NCBI GenBank assembly: GCA_001898425.1
Contig: MKTV01000032.1
Location: forward strand, 18,871-70,138
DNA: 51,268 nucleotides
Source: Rhodospirillales bacterium 69-11
Lineage (GTDB): Bacteria > Pseudomonadota > Alphaproteobacteria > Acetobacterales > Acetobacteraceae
Reading direction: 5' to 3'
Positions 8,325 through 17,150 of the stretch are shown here, piece after piece. Position 1 is the first letter of the stretch, and each line of letters opens with the position of its first letter. Under the pieces are notes generated by a model. It did not search any database, was not told the origin of the DNA, and saw nothing but the letters and a program-made list of their open reading frames with translations. The translations under genes and the position numbers were made by a program.

Positions 8325-9254
8325 TCAGGCGTCGGCCAGTTCCGCGGGGAAGCGGAATCGCACGTCCTCGGCCACCCCGGCGAGGGTGGCCACTTCGATC
8401 TCACCGAACCGGCGCAGCCCGTCCAGCACGCCCTGGACCAGGGTCTCCGGTGCGGAGGCGCCGGCGGTCACACCGACCGAGCCGATGCCCTCGAACCATT
8501 CGGGCTGCAAGGCGCCGGCATCGTCGATCAGGTAGGCCGGTTTGCCCAGCTCATGGCCGATTTCCCGCAACCGGTTGGAATTGCTCGAGTTGCGTGAGCC
8601 GACCACCAGGATCATGTCGACCGCGCGCGCGAGTTCGCGCACCGCCGACTGGCGGTTCTGGGTCGCGTAGCAGATGTCGCGCACGTCCGGGCCGACGATG
8701 GTCGGGAAGCGCTCCGTAAGCGCGGCGATGATGCCTCGGGTGTCGTCGACCGACAGCGTCGTCTGGGTGATGTAGGCGAGTTTCTCGGGGTCGGAGACCT
8801 CGAGCTTCGCCACGTCCTCGACCGTCTGCACCAGATGCACCTTGGCGGGCACCTGGCCGATCGTGCCCTCGACCTCGGCATGGCCGGCATGGCCGACGAG
8901 CACGATTTCGCGACCCTGGCGGGCATAGCGCCGGCCCTCGTTGTGGACCTTGGCGACCAGCGGGCACGTCGCATCAATCACCGGCAGGCCACGTTCGGCC
9001 GCCAGCTCCTCGACCCGCTTGGCCACGCCATGCGCCGAGAAGATGGTCATCGCGCCGGGCGGAATCTCATCCAGCTCGTCGACGAAGACGGCACCGCGGG
9101 TCCGCAGATCCTCCACGACATGCCGGTTGTGGACGATCTCGTGGCGGACGTAGATCGGCGGGCCGTATTTCTTCAGCGCGCGCTCCACGATCTCGATGGC
9201 CCGCTCGACGCCCGCGCAGAAGCCGCGCGGCTGGGCCAGGACGACACGAAGCAT
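8325..9254 (-). CDS. ispH: 4-hydroxy-3-methylbut-2-enyl diphosphate reductase IspH (LytB)
   Basis: 309 aa from ATG 9254, which has AGGAGAA nine bases upstream; a GTG at 9278 would add eight residues but has no ribosome site. IspH makes IPP and DMAPP in the last step of the MEP pathway. The three Fe-S cysteines are seen in PRGFCAGV (Cys13), [11 protein letters not shown] and [30 protein letters not shown] and GASAPE are also present. It is first in an ispH-hpnH pair and divergent from ispA-dxs, so the MEP pathway entry and exit enzymes flank one control region at 9255-9547. Confidence 0.96.
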   Translation of the reverse strand: MLRVVLAQPRGFCAGVERAIEIVERALKKYGPPIYVRHEIVHNRHVVEDLRTRGAVFVDELDEIPPGAMTIFSAHGVAKRVEELAAERGLPVIDATCPLVAKVHNEGRRYARQGREIVLVGHAGHAEVEGTIGQVPAKVHLVQTVEDVAKLEVSDPEKLAYITQTTLSVDDTRGIIAALTERFPTIVGPDVRDICYATQNRQSAVRELARAVDMILVVGSRNSSNSNRLREIGHELGKPAYLIDDAGALQPEWFEGIGSVGVTAGASAPETLVQGVLDGLRRFGEIEVATLAGVAEDVRFRFPAELADA

Positions 9255-9547
9255 CCGATGGTTCTCCTGGAACGGCACGAAACCAGACTAGTGCGGTCGG
9301 GTATGACAGGATGGGAGCACCCGATCAATGCCACAAGGGGGCAAGGCCGGGCGGCGTCCTTCGCAGGTGCGATATGGCATGCGGGCGCGGGGTTCACCCC
9401 CTCTCTTGCCTGCCGGACGCCACCGATGCTCCACTGTGGCAGCAAAGCAACAGGCTGCCGGCGACGGTACTGGCCCGGCATGCGCAATGCGGTGCAGCAT
9501 GGTATCGGCTGAAGGCTTGAGAGTCGGGTCAGCAGACGGGGCAGAAG
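9255..9547. other. 293-bp divergent control region between ispH and ispA
   Basis: The only place for promoters of ispH-hpnH (leftward) and ispA-dxs-hpnM-hpnI-hpnJ (rightward). The many alphaproteobacteria with an ispA-dxs pair usually have xseB just upstream; the short frames here do not look like exonuclease VII small subunit. A lower-GC stretch, TAGTGCGGTCGGGTATGACA, lies at 9289-9308, but no confident -35/-10 pair can be named. Confidence 0.4.
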
Positions 9548-10465
9548 GTGAGCGCTGAGGGCAATGTGCTGACGGCCGGGACAGACCTGCCACAGGCGAT
9601 GACGCGTGTGGCGGAGGTGGTGGAATCGGCACTCGAGACGCTGCTGCCATCCGTCGAGGGGGCGGAAGCCCGACTCGTCGAGGCGATGCGCTACGCCACG
9701 CTCGGTGGCGGCAAGCGCTTGCGGGCATTCCTGGTGATGCAGAGCGCCGCGCTGTTCTCGGTCTCGGAAACCTGCGCGGCGCGCGTGGCCGCCTCGATCG
9801 AGATGCTGCACGCCTATTCCCTGGTGCATGACGATCTGCCGGCGATGGACGACGACGACTTGCGTCGTGGCAAACCGAGCACACACAAGGCGTTCGATGA
9901 GGCCACCGCCATTCTGGCCGGCGACGCCTTGCAGGCTCGGGCGTTCGAGGTACTGGCAGAACCCGACACCCACTCCGACCCGCAGGCGCGATGCGAACTC
10001 GTGGCCGCGCTTGGGGCCGCGGCCGGCGCCCGCGGGATGGCGGGCGGGCAGATGATCGACATGCAGGCGGAGGGCAAGACGCTGGACGGCCCCGCGGTGA
10101 CACGCCTGCAGGCGTTGAAGACCGGGCGGCTGATCCAGTTCAGCGCCGAAGCGGGCGCGATCCTGGGCCGCGCGCCCATGCAGCAGCGGCACTTGCTCGC
10201 CGCCTACGGCCGCGACCTGGGGGCTGCGTTCCAGATCGCGGACGACTTACTGGACGTCGAGGGCAGCACGGCGGAAATCGGCAAGACCCAGGGCAAGGAT
10301 GCCGCCTCTGGTAAGGCCACCATGGTGGCGGTCCTTGGAATCGACATGGCGCGCGCTCATGCGGACATGCTCGCCCGTCAGGCCGCGGCCCATCTGGATG
10401 GCTTTGGCGAAAAGTCGGCGCTGCTCAAGGCACTGGCCGCCTTCGTGGTCGAACGGCGGAACTGA
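9548..10465 (+). CDS. ispA: Short-chain polyprenyl diphosphate synthase, farnesyl type
   Basis: 305 aa, from a GTG preceded by GCAGAAGG with tight spacing. It condenses IPP with DMAPP/GPP to farnesyl diphosphate. The first Asp-rich motif is DDLPAMDDDD (from Asp95) with the two-residue insertion typical of bacterial FPP synthases; the second is DDLLDVEG; GGGKRLR and GKTQGKDAASGK bind diphosphate. Farnesyl diphosphate feeds squalene and then hopanoid synthesis, which fits the neighbours. It lies 15 bp before dxs and likely begins the rightward operon. Confidence 0.93.
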   Translation: MSAEGNVLTAGTDLPQAMTRVAEVVESALETLLPSVEGAEARLVEAMRYATLGGGKRLRAFLVMQSAALFSVSETCAARVAASIEMLHAYSLVHDDLPAMDDDDLRRGKPSTHKAFDEATAILAGDALQARAFEVLAEPDTHSDPQARCELVAALGAAAGARGMAGGQMIDMQAEGKTLDGPAVTRLQALKTGRLIQFSAEAGAILGRAPMQQRHLLAAYGRDLGAAFQIADDLLDVEGSTAEIGKTQGKDAASGKATMVAVLGIDMARAHADMLARQAAAHLDGFGEKSALLKALAAFVVERRN

Positions 10466-10480
10466 GTTGAGGAGAACTGT

Positions 10481-12433
10481 ATGAGTCCGGTGAAGACGCC
10501 GCTGCTGGATCGCGTGCGCTATCCGGCCGACCTGCGCAACTTCTCACCCGAGCAGTTGCGCCAGCTGGCCGACGAGTTGCGCGCGGAGACCATTGATGCG
10601 GTGTCGGTCACTGGCGGGCATCTCGGCTCCGCGCTGGGCGTGGTCGAGCTGACCGTCGCGATCCATGCCGTCTTCGACACCCCGCAGGATCGGCTGCTGT
10701 GGGACGTCGGCCACCAGGCCTACCCGCACAAGATCCTGACCGGGCGCCGGGACCGGATCCGCACCCTGCGCCAGGGCGGCGGCCTGTCCGGCTTCACCAA
10801 GCGGTCGGAGAGCGAATACGACCCGTTCGGCGCGGCGCACTCGTCCACCTCGATCTCCGCCGGCCTCGGCATGGCGGTGGCGCGCGACCTGAAGACCGCG
10901 CGCGGCGAGCCGGACGATCGCAACGTCATCGCCGTGATCGGCGATGGCGCCATGAGCGCCGGCATGGCCTACGAGGCGATGAACAACGCGGGCGCCCTGC
11001 ACTCCCGCCTGGTCGTCATCCTCAACGACAACGACATGTCGATCGCGCCGCCGGTCGGCGCCATGAGCGCCTATCTGTCGCGGCTCATGTCCTCCCGCAG
11101 CTTCCTATCGCTGCGCGAACTCGCCGCGCGGATGGCGAAGCGATTCCCGCGCGGCATCGAGCGGACCGCCCGGCGGGCGGAGGAGTATGCCCGCGGCATC
11201 CTCACCGGCGGCACGCTGTTCGAGGAGCTGGGCTTCTACTATCTGGGCCCGATCGACGGGCACAACCTGGACCACCTGCTGCCCGTCCTGCGCAACGTGC
11301 GCGAGGCGGAGGAGAGCGGGCCGATCCTGGTCCACGCCATCACCCAGAAGGGCAAGGGGTACGGCCCGGCGGAGCAATCGGCCGACAAGTACCACGGCGT
11401 CTCGAAGTTCAACGTCGTCACCGGCGAGCAGGCCAAGGCGCCGCCGGGGCCGCCCAGCTACACCAAGGTCTTCGCCAACGCGCTGATCGCGCAGGCCGAG
11501 AAGGACCCCAACATCGTCGCGATCAACGCGGCGATGCCGTCCGGCACCGGCCTCGACAGCTTCGCGAAGCGGTTCCCCGACCGCTGCTTCGACGTGGGGA
11601 TCGCGGAACAGCACGCGGTCACCTTCGCGGCCGGCATGGCGACCGAGGGCATGCGGCCCTATTGCGCGATCTACTCGACCTTCCTGCAGCGCGCCTACGA
11701 CCAGGTGGTGCACGACGTCGCCATCCAGTCCCTGCCCGTGCGCTTCGCGCTGGACCGCGCGGGGCCGGTGGGCGCCGACGGTGCGACCCATAGCGGCACG
11801 TTCGACATCGCCTATCTCGGCTGCCTGCCGGGGATGGTGATCATGGCGCCGTCGGACGAGGCCGAACTCGTCCACATGGTGGCGACCTCGGCCACGATCG
11901 ACGACCGGCCGAGTGCGATCCGCTATCCGCGTGGCGAAGGCGTGGGCGTCGCCCTGCCCACCCAGGGCGAGATCCTGGCGCTCGGCAAGGGGCGGCTGGT
12001 TCGCGAAGGCAACAGCGTCGCGATCCTGTCCCTGGGGCCGCGGCTCGCCGACGCGCTGAAGGCCGCGGACGAACTCGCGGCGCGCGGCCTCAGCGCGACG
12101 GTCGCCGACGCGCGCTTCGCCAAGCCGCTCGACACCGCGCTGATCGAGCAGCTCGCCCGCCATCACGCCGTGCTGATCACCATCGAGGAGGGCGCGGCCG
12201 GGGGTTTTGGTTCCGCTGTCATGCACCATCTTGCGTGGCGGGGCCTGCTGGATGGGGGCCTCAAGGTCCGGCCGATGGTGATGCCCGATATCTTCATCGA
12301 CCACGACTCGCAGGCGAAGCAGATCGCGGTCGCCGGCCTGTCGGCGAAGGACATCGTCGCCACCGCCCTGTCGGCCATCGGTATCGACGCGGCCGGCGGA
12401 GGCCAAGCCAAACAGGTCGTCACCGCCGTATGA
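10481..12433 (+). CDS. dxs: 1-deoxy-D-xylulose-5-phosphate synthase Dxs
   Basis: 650 aa, with GAGGAGAA before the ATG. Dxs condenses pyruvate and glyceraldehyde-3-phosphate to DXP, the entry and rate-setting step of the MEP pathway. Seen in order: GHQAYPHK (catalytic His region), thiamine-diphosphate site G154-D-G-A-M with [12 protein letters not shown], then the transketolase-type pyrimidine domain with Glu376 in [29 protein letters not shown], and the C-terminal [13 protein letters not shown]. Length is normal. Its stop overlaps the hpnM start (ATGA), tying precursor supply to hopanoid genes. Confidence 0.97.
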   Translation: MSPVKTPLLDRVRYPADLRNFSPEQLRQLADELRAETIDAVSVTGGHLGSALGVVELTVAIHAVFDTPQDRLLWDVGHQAYPHKILTGRRDRIRTLRQGGGLSGFTKRSESEYDPFGAAHSSTSISAGLGMAVARDLKTARGEPDDRNVIAVIGDGAMSAGMAYEAMNNAGALHSRLVVILNDNDMSIAPPVGAMSAYLSRLMSSRSFLSLRELAARMAKRFPRGIERTARRAEEYARGILTGGTLFEELGFYYLGPIDGHNLDHLLPVLRNVREAEESGPILVHAITQKGKGYGPAEQSADKYHGVSKFNVVTGEQAKAPPGPPSYTKVFANALIAQAEKDPNIVAINAAMPSGTGLDSFAKRFPDRCFDVGIAEQHAVTFAAGMATEGMRPYCAIYSTFLQRAYDQVVHDVAIQSLPVRFALDRAGPVGADGATHSGTFDIAYLGCLPGMVIMAPSDEAELVHMVATSATIDDRPSAIRYPRGEGVGVALPTQGEILALGKGRLVREGNSVAILSLGPRLADALKAADELAARGLSATVADARFAKPLDTALIEQLARHHAVLITIEEGAAGGFGSAVMHHLAWRGLLDGGLKVRPMVMPDIFIDHDSQAKQIAVAGLSAKDIVATALSAIGIDAAGGGQAKQVVTAV

Positions 12434-13059
12434 TCGCTGCCTCTCGTCGCTTCGTCATCGGTCTCGCCCTTGCCGGGACCGTGCTGCCGGCCCTCACGGT
12501 GCGCGCACAGGAGACTGCCGCCGTGCAGGCGCCGATCCACGCGCTGTATGCCGCCCTCGAGCAGTTGATGAAGCAGGGACAGGGCACGCCCTTCCCCCAG
12601 CGGTTCCAGACGCTCGCCCCGGTCATCGACCAGGTCTACGACCTCGACACCGTGCTGCGGGTGTCGGTGGGCGCGCGTTGGGCGACGCTGGACGAGACGG
12701 CCAGGAAGGCGCTGTCCACGGCGTTCCGCGACTTCACCATCGCGACCTATGTCGCGAATTTCGACTCCTATGACGGGGAGCGGTTCGAGATCCTGCCCGG
12801 CCTGCGGGCGTCCGGCGCGGACCAGATCGTGGCCAGCCGCATCGTGCCGGCCAAGGGCGACGCGGTGCGCATCGACTACGTCATGCACCAGAACAATGGC
12901 TGGCGGATCGTGGACGTGCTGCTCGACGGCACAATTTCCCGCGTCGCGGTGCAGCGGTCGGATTTCCGTGCCCTGCTCGCCCATGGCGACGCCGAGGCGC
13001 TGATCGCGAGCCTGCATCGCAAGACGGCCGACCTGTCGGGCGGCACCATCCGCTCGTGA
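12430..13059 (+). CDS. hpnM: Hopanoid-associated MlaC/Ttg2D-family periplasmic protein HpnM
   Basis: 209 aa; ATG overlaps the dxs stop by ATGA. An N-terminal signal peptide with a twin-Arg start ([17 protein letters not shown], cleavage near VRA) sends it to the periplasm. The mature part matches the MlaC (Tgt2/Ttg2D) fold family: [66 protein letters not shown] and SDFRALL. MlaC-type proteins carry lipid across the periplasm; HpnM is the paralog found in hopanoid loci and is thought to move hopanoids. This matches its position just before hpnI. Confidence 0.88.
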   Translation: MIAASRRFVIGLALAGTVLPALTVRAQETAAVQAPIHALYAALEQLMKQGQGTPFPQRFQTLAPVIDQVYDLDTVLRVSVGARWATLDETARKALSTAFRDFTIATYVANFDSYDGERFEILPGLRASGADQIVASRIVPAKGDAVRIDYVMHQNNGWRIVDVLLDGTISRVAVQRSDFRALLAHGDAEALIASLHRKTADLSGGTIRS

Positions 13060-13111
13060 GCCGCGCCACATGGTCGCGCTGGTCGTGAGCCGCGCCGGAT
13101 GAGCGCGCTGG
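13054..13111 (+). repeat. 29-bp tandem duplication at the hpnM/hpnI junction
   Basis: TCGTGAGCCGCGCC then two bases then ATG and CGCGCTGG occurs twice, at 13054-13082 and 13083-13111, with 25 of 29 bases identical. Each copy contains the end of a TGA-GCC segment and an ATG. The first ATG opens only a ten-codon frame; the second is the hpnI start. The duplication therefore copied the stop/start junction. Confidence 0.75.
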
Positions 13112-14337
13112 CCGGCATCGCTGCGGCGCTGTCCGCCGTGGGCGGGTGTCAGGCGGTTGCGGGGTGGATGCTGACGCGGCGCTTCACGGCGCAGCCGGTG
13201 CGCCCGCCCGACGCCCTGCCACCGATCACGGTGCTGAAGCCGCTGCACGGAGACGAGCCGCTGCTGGAGGCCGCGCTGGCCAGCCTGTGCGAACAGGAGT
13301 ACCCGGCGCCGTTCCAGATCGTGTTCGGCGTGCAGGATGGGGCGGATCCCGCGATCGCCGTGGTCCGGCGGCTGCAGGCACGGTTCCCCGCCTGCGACAT
13401 CGCGCTGGTGGTGGATCCGACGCTGCACGGCGCGAACCGCAAGGTCGGCAACCTGATCAACATGCTGCCGGACGCGAAGCACGATGTGCTGGCGATCGCC
13501 GACTCGGACCTGCACGTGCGCCCCGACTACCTCCAGCGCCTCGTCGCGGCGCTCGAGCAGCCGGATGTCGGGCTGGTGACCGTGCTCTACACCGGCCTGC
13601 CGGCCCCCTCTGCCGTAAACGGCATGAGGGGCGGACATGACGAGAGGCGCAGGCTTCCCGCTCCGCTCGCCGCCCAACTGGGCGCGACCCAGATCACGCA
13701 CGGCTTCCTGCCCGGGGCGTTGCTGGCGCGGGCCATGGGGCGGCAGGACTGTTTGGGCGCCACGATGTGCCTGCGCCGGGAGACGCTCACCCGGATCGGC
13801 GGGCTGCAGGCGCTGGCCGATCACCTCGCGGATGACAACGTGCTGGGTCGGCTGGTCGCGCGGCTGGGCCTCCGCGTCGCGCTCGCGGACACCGTGGTCG
13901 CCACCACCGTGCCTGAGGCCCGCTTCGCCGCCCTGTGGCGGCATGAACTCCGCTGGGCACGCACGATCCGCGCGCTGGAGCCGGTGGGCTTCGCCGCGTC
14001 GGTGCTTCAATACCCGATTGCCTGGGCCCTGCTCTCGGTCGCGCTCGCCACCGCCGCGCCCTGGAGCCTTGGGGTTCTCGGGGCGGCCTGGTGTCTGCGG
14101 GCCCTCGCCGCCCGTGGAATCGACGTCGCTTTGTCGCCCAGGCGCGCGGGACTTGCATTCCCCGTGCCACTCTGGCTTCTGCCGGTGCGCGACATGCTAT
14201 CGGTGGGCGTGATGCTTGCCAGCTATGCCGGAAGACGGGTGGACTGGCGCGGTCATCGCTTGCATGCCGACACGCCGACGCCACCTGACGCACACCCTAC
14301 CCCGCTCCGCCCTGCCGAGGGATTGAACTCGCGATGA
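13099..14337 (+). CDS. hpnI: Hopanoid glycosyltransferase HpnI
   Basis: 412 aa. A membrane-anchored GT2/GT21-like transferase that adds an amino-sugar precursor (N-acetylglucosamine in known cases) to bacteriohopanetetrol. Residues 1-25 form a membrane anchor. LPPITVLKPLHGDEPLLEAA begins the nucleotide-sugar domain; ADSDLHVRPDYL is the DxD-type motif; QDCLGATMCLRRETL, DHLADDNVLGRL and the (Q/R)xxRW-type HELRWARTIRALEP follow. The C-terminal third (about 300-375) is hydrophobic. An in-frame palindrome-bearing insert lies at residues about 168-190. It begins 39 bp after hpnM and its stop overlaps hpnJ. Confidence 0.9.
   Translation: MSALAGIAAALSAVGGCQAVAGWMLTRRFTAQPVRPPDALPPITVLKPLHGDEPLLEAALASLCEQEYPAPFQIVFGVQDGADPAIAVVRRLQARFPACDIALVVDPTLHGANRKVGNLINMLPDAKHDVLAIADSDLHVRPDYLQRLVAALEQPDVGLVTVLYTGLPAPSAVNGMRGGHDERRRLPAPLAAQLGATQITHGFLPGALLARAMGRQDCLGATMCLRRETLTRIGGLQALADHLADDNVLGRLVARLGLRVALADTVVATTVPEARFAALWRHELRWARTIRALEPVGFAASVLQYPIAWALLSVALATAAPWSLGVLGAAWCLRALAARGIDVALSPRRAGLAFPVPLWLLPVRDMLSVGVMLASYAGRRVDWRGHRLHADTPTPPDAHPTPLRPAEGLNSR
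13605..13631. repeat. 12-bp-stem palindrome inside hpnI coding sequence
   Basis: CCCCTC-TGCCGT-AA-ACGGCA-T-GAGGGG: twelve paired bases with one bulged T and a two-base loop, in frame inside hpnI. The encoded segment SAVNGMRGGHDERRR is hydrophilic and Arg-rich, unlike the surrounding core. It looks like a palindromic element inserted into a surface loop. Confidence 0.65.
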
Positions 14338-15761
14338 TGAAGACCTTGTTCCTGCAGCCCCCCTCCACCGACGGGTTCGATGGCGGTGCGGGCTCGCGCT
14401 ACCAGGCGAAGCGCGAGATCAAGTCGTTCTGGTACCCCACCTGGCTTGCCCAGCCGGCGGCGCTGGTGCCGGGCAGCAAGCTGATCGACGCGCCGCCGGC
14501 CCGTATCGGGCTTCAGACCGTGACCGACCAGGCGCGCGACTACGAGCTGTGCGTGATCCACACGTCCACGCCGTCCTTCAACTCGGACGTGAAGGTGGCG
14601 CAGGCGCTTAAGGACGCGAACCCGTCGCTGAAGATCGGCTTCGTGGGCGCCAAGGTGGCCGTGCAGCCGGACGAGAGCCTGAAGCAGGGTGCGCCGATCG
14701 ACTTTGTGGCGCGCAACGAGTTCGACTTCACGATCAAGGAGATCGCCGAGGGCCGGGACTGGTCCGCGGTGGATGGCATCTCCTACCGCGACGGCAACGG
14801 CACCATCGTCCACAACCAGGACCGCGCGGTGCTGGAGGACATGGACCAGCTGCCCTTCGTGACCGAGGTCTACAAGCGCGACCTGCGGATCGAGGACTAC
14901 TTCATCGGCTACCTGATGCACCCCTACCTGTCGCTGTATACGGGGCGGGGCTGCAAGTCGCGCTGCACCTTCTGCCTGTGGCCGCAGACGGTTGGCGGGC
15001 ACCGCTACCGCGTCCGCTCGCCCGGACACGTGGCGGAGGAGATCGCGCTGGCGAAGCGCTATTTCCCGCAGGTGCGCGAGTTCTTCTTCGACGACGACAC
15101 CTTCACCGACAATCTGCCCCGCGCCGAGGCGATCGCGCGTGAGCTGGGCAAGATGGGCGTGACCTGGTCCTGCAACGCCAAGGCGAACGTGCCGCGCGAG
15201 ACGCTGAAGGTGCTGCGCGACAACGGGTTGCGGCTGCTGCTGGTCGGCTACGAGAGCGGCAACCAGCAGATCCTGCACAACATCAAGAAGGGCATGCGGA
15301 TCGAGGTCGCGAAGAAGTTCACCCAGGACTGCCACGAGCTGGGGATCAAGATCCACGGCACCTTCATCCTCGGCCTGCCGGGCGAGACGAAGGAGACGAT
15401 CGAGGAGACGATCCGGTTCGCGACGGAGATCAACCCGCACACCATCCAGGTGTCGCTGGCCGCGCCCTATCCCGGCACCTTCCTGCACAAGCAGGCGGTC
15501 GAGAACGGGTGGCTCGACGAGACCCATGCGGAGCTGATCGACGAGCACGGGATCCAGATCGCGCCGCTCCACTATCCGCACCTGACGCACACGGAAATCT
15601 TCGACAACGTCGAGACGTTCTACAAGCGCTTCTACTTCCGAGCGCCGAAGATCGCTTCGATCGTGGGCGAGATGGTCCGCAGCCCGCAGATGATGAAGCG
15701 CCGCCTCCGCGAGGGGGTGGAGTTCTTCCAGTTCCTGCGCGAGCGCCACACGGCCGCCTGA
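14334..15761 (+). CDS. hpnJ: Hopanoid B12-binding radical SAM protein HpnJ
   Basis: 475 aa; ATG overlaps the hpnI stop (ATGATGA). HpnJ is the radical SAM enzyme that forms the cyclitol-ether head group from aminosugar-BHT after HpnI and HpnK. Residues 1-150 are a cobalamin-binding-like Rossmann domain (LCVIHTSTPSFNSDVKVAQ, IGFVGAKVAVQPDE). The Fe-S motif is Cys207-x3-Cys211-x2-Cys214 in GRGCKSRCTFCLWPQ, then EFFFDDDTFTDN, LLLVGYESGNQQIL, and HGTFILGLPGETKETIEE. Length and order are typical. It is the last gene of the ispA-dxs-hpnM-hpnI-hpnJ run; no hpnK follows. Confidence 0.95.
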   Translation: MMKTLFLQPPSTDGFDGGAGSRYQAKREIKSFWYPTWLAQPAALVPGSKLIDAPPARIGLQTVTDQARDYELCVIHTSTPSFNSDVKVAQALKDANPSLKIGFVGAKVAVQPDESLKQGAPIDFVARNEFDFTIKEIAEGRDWSAVDGISYRDGNGTIVHNQDRAVLEDMDQLPFVTEVYKRDLRIEDYFIGYLMHPYLSLYTGRGCKSRCTFCLWPQTVGGHRYRVRSPGHVAEEIALAKRYFPQVREFFFDDDTFTDNLPRAEAIARELGKMGVTWSCNAKANVPRETLKVLRDNGLRLLLVGYESGNQQILHNIKKGMRIEVAKKFTQDCHELGIKIHGTFILGLPGETKETIEETIRFATEINPHTIQVSLAAPYPGTFLHKQAVENGWLDETHAELIDEHGIQIAPLHYPHLTHTEIFDNVETFYKRFYFRAPKIASIVGEMVRSPQMMKRRLREGVEFFQFLRERHTAA

Positions 15762-16307
15762 CGCTCCGTCTCCCCCCTTCGCCGGGGGGATGCGCAGATC
15801 ATCGCCCGCAGGCGGTTACGTGGAGCGCGTGTCTCGCACACGGGGTCGCGCCCCAGAAGGGTGCCTCACCGAGGGTGTCTCGCCGGGGTGTCCCAACCCA
15901 GGATGTCTCGCACGCGTGTGCCTCAGGGCGTCGCGGACATGCGGAAACGAGCGACAGGCACGGCCTGTCGCTCGTCAATGTCGATGCTTCGCTTGATGGG
16001 ACCCATTTGCAGCAGCGCCGCCGACGCTCTGGACGCCGCCGGTTTCCAGGCGTGCGGCGTTGCACCTGCCCGCCGGCGACCCGGGCTGACACCGACCAAA
16101 GCGGACGCCACGGGCCGCAGCACCAGACGGTCGTGCCCTGCCGCACCGGACCAACGTGCCTTGACGCACCGGACGAACGGACCCTGCCGCACCGGGCGGA
16201 CTCCGCCGGGCCGAACCGAACGAAAGCCGCCGGATCAATCTACACAGCCCTTCGCGCGGCGAGGCAGTGGCCTCAGCCGCGCATCCCAGGCCGCCCGGAC
16301 CGGCGCC
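15762..16307. other. 546-bp convergent non-coding region with degenerate short repeats
   Basis: Lies between hpnJ and the DUF1150 gene, which face each other. Between 15829 and 15930 the phrase GTGTCTCGC (variants GTGCCTCAC, GTGTCCC) recurs five to six times with spacing of 15-40 bp. Between 16135 and 16200 CTGCCGCACCGG and variants recur three times. Long frames crossing it have no recognisable composition. I see no gene, tRNA or known RNA. Confidence 0.5.
15771..15790. terminator. GC hairpin after hpnJ
   Basis: Ten bases after the hpnJ stop: TCCCCCC, a short TTCGCC loop, GGGGGGA. It is a strong 7-bp stem without a U-tract. It could end the hopanoid operon or protect its 3' end. Confidence 0.5.
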
Positions 16308-16574
16308 TCAGTGCACCGGAACGGGCGTCATCTCGTGCTGGACGATCGCAGCCAGGGCCACGTCACGGTTCTCGGCCAGCCCCATCGGCATCCCGTTGGC
16401 GGCATGGATGGCGAACCCGGTCGTCCCGTTGATCTCCACCGGCTTCACATACGCGATCTGCTGCATTCCAAGCTGCGCGAGCTGCTCGGTCGTCAGCTTG
16501 CGAATGTCGATCACGACCGGCTCCACGCCCCCCTCGGGCGCCGCCCCAGGCGCATTCCCCGAATTGATGTTCAT
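16308..16574 (-). CDS. DUF1150 family small protein
   Basis: 88 aa from ATG 16574, with AGGAGAGAAGG upstream. The core TTEQLAQLGMQQIAYVKPVEINGTTGFAIHAANGMPMGLAENRDVALAAIVQHEMTPVPVH is shown here only in part: LGMQQIAYVKPV, FAIHAANGMPMG and QHEMTPVPVH match the DUF1150 family of alphaproteobacteria. Function unknown; homologs are commonly encoded next to Hsp20 genes, as here (96 bp downstream of hsp20, same strand), which suggests a shared heat-stress role. Confidence 0.85.
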   Translation of the reverse strand: MNINSGNAPGAAPEGGVEPVVIDIRKLTTEQLAQLGMQQIAYVKPVEINGTTGFAIHAANGMPMGLAENRDVALAAIVQHEMTPVPVH

Positions 16575-16670
16575 CGTCCTTCTCTCCTTGCAGCGGCCCG
16601 CCATCCGGCCGGACCGCGCCTTCTGCGTTCCGGAAGCGTCCTGCCTCCCGGTGTTCGACCTGAACGCGGC

Positions 16671-17150
16671 TCAGCGCGTTTCGGTGTGACCTTCCACGAC
16701 CGGACCGATATCCGCCTCATGCGCGGCGCCGTTCGCCTTGCCGACCTTGTTGATCTGGATCGTCCGGACCCGCGGTTCGGGCTGCGGCCGCGCGAGATCG
16801 ATGTGCAGCAGCCCGTTGTCGAGCCAGGCGCCCTTCACCTCGATCCCTTCCGCGAGCACGAAGGCCCGCTGGAACTGCCGCGCCGCGATCCCGCGGTGCA
16901 GGAACACCCGTCCCTGTGCCTCGTCCGCTTGCCGGCCACGGATCACCAACTGGTTGTCTTCCTGCGTGATCTGCAGGTCGTCCATGGTAAACCCGGCGAC
17001 GGCGAGCGTGATGCGGAGCCCGACGGGGCTGATCTGCTCGATGTTGTAGGGCGGGTAGCCGTCCGACGAGGTCTTGGACGCACGTTCGAGCATCTGCTCG
17101 AGATGGTCGAAGCCGAGGAACAGCGGCGATGTGAACATCCGGGTGGTCAT
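16671..17150 (-). CDS. Small heat-shock protein, Hsp20/IbpA type
   Basis: 159 aa from ATG 17150, preceded by GGAGGGGG. An ATP-independent holdase that binds unfolding proteins. The alpha-crystallin domain spans about 35-130: YPPYNIEQISPVGLRITLAV, GFTMDDLQITQEDNQLVIRG, FLHRGIAARQFQRAFVLAEGIEV and LDNGLLHIDL (the A-x-x-x-N-G-L-L-like signature). N-terminus FTSPLFLGFDHLEQMLER is the IbpA-type segment of alphaproteobacteria. It likely forms an operon with the DUF1150 gene. Confidence 0.93.
   Translation of the reverse strand: MTTRMFTSPLFLGFDHLEQMLERASKTSSDGYPPYNIEQISPVGLRITLAVAGFTMDDLQITQEDNQLVIRGRQADEAQGRVFLHRGIAARQFQRAFVLAEGIEVKGAWLDNGLLHIDLARPQPEPRVRTIQINKVGKANGAAHEADIGPVVEGHTETR

Noticed and set aside
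9328-9558. Possible xseB upstream of ispA
   Set aside because: The frame lacks any exonuclease VII small-subunit features, although that gene often precedes ispA in related bacteria.
10699-11793. 364-codon frame inside dxs in another phase
   Set aside because: It is a shadow of dxs with repetitive R/A/G composition; all Dxs motifs are in the other frame.
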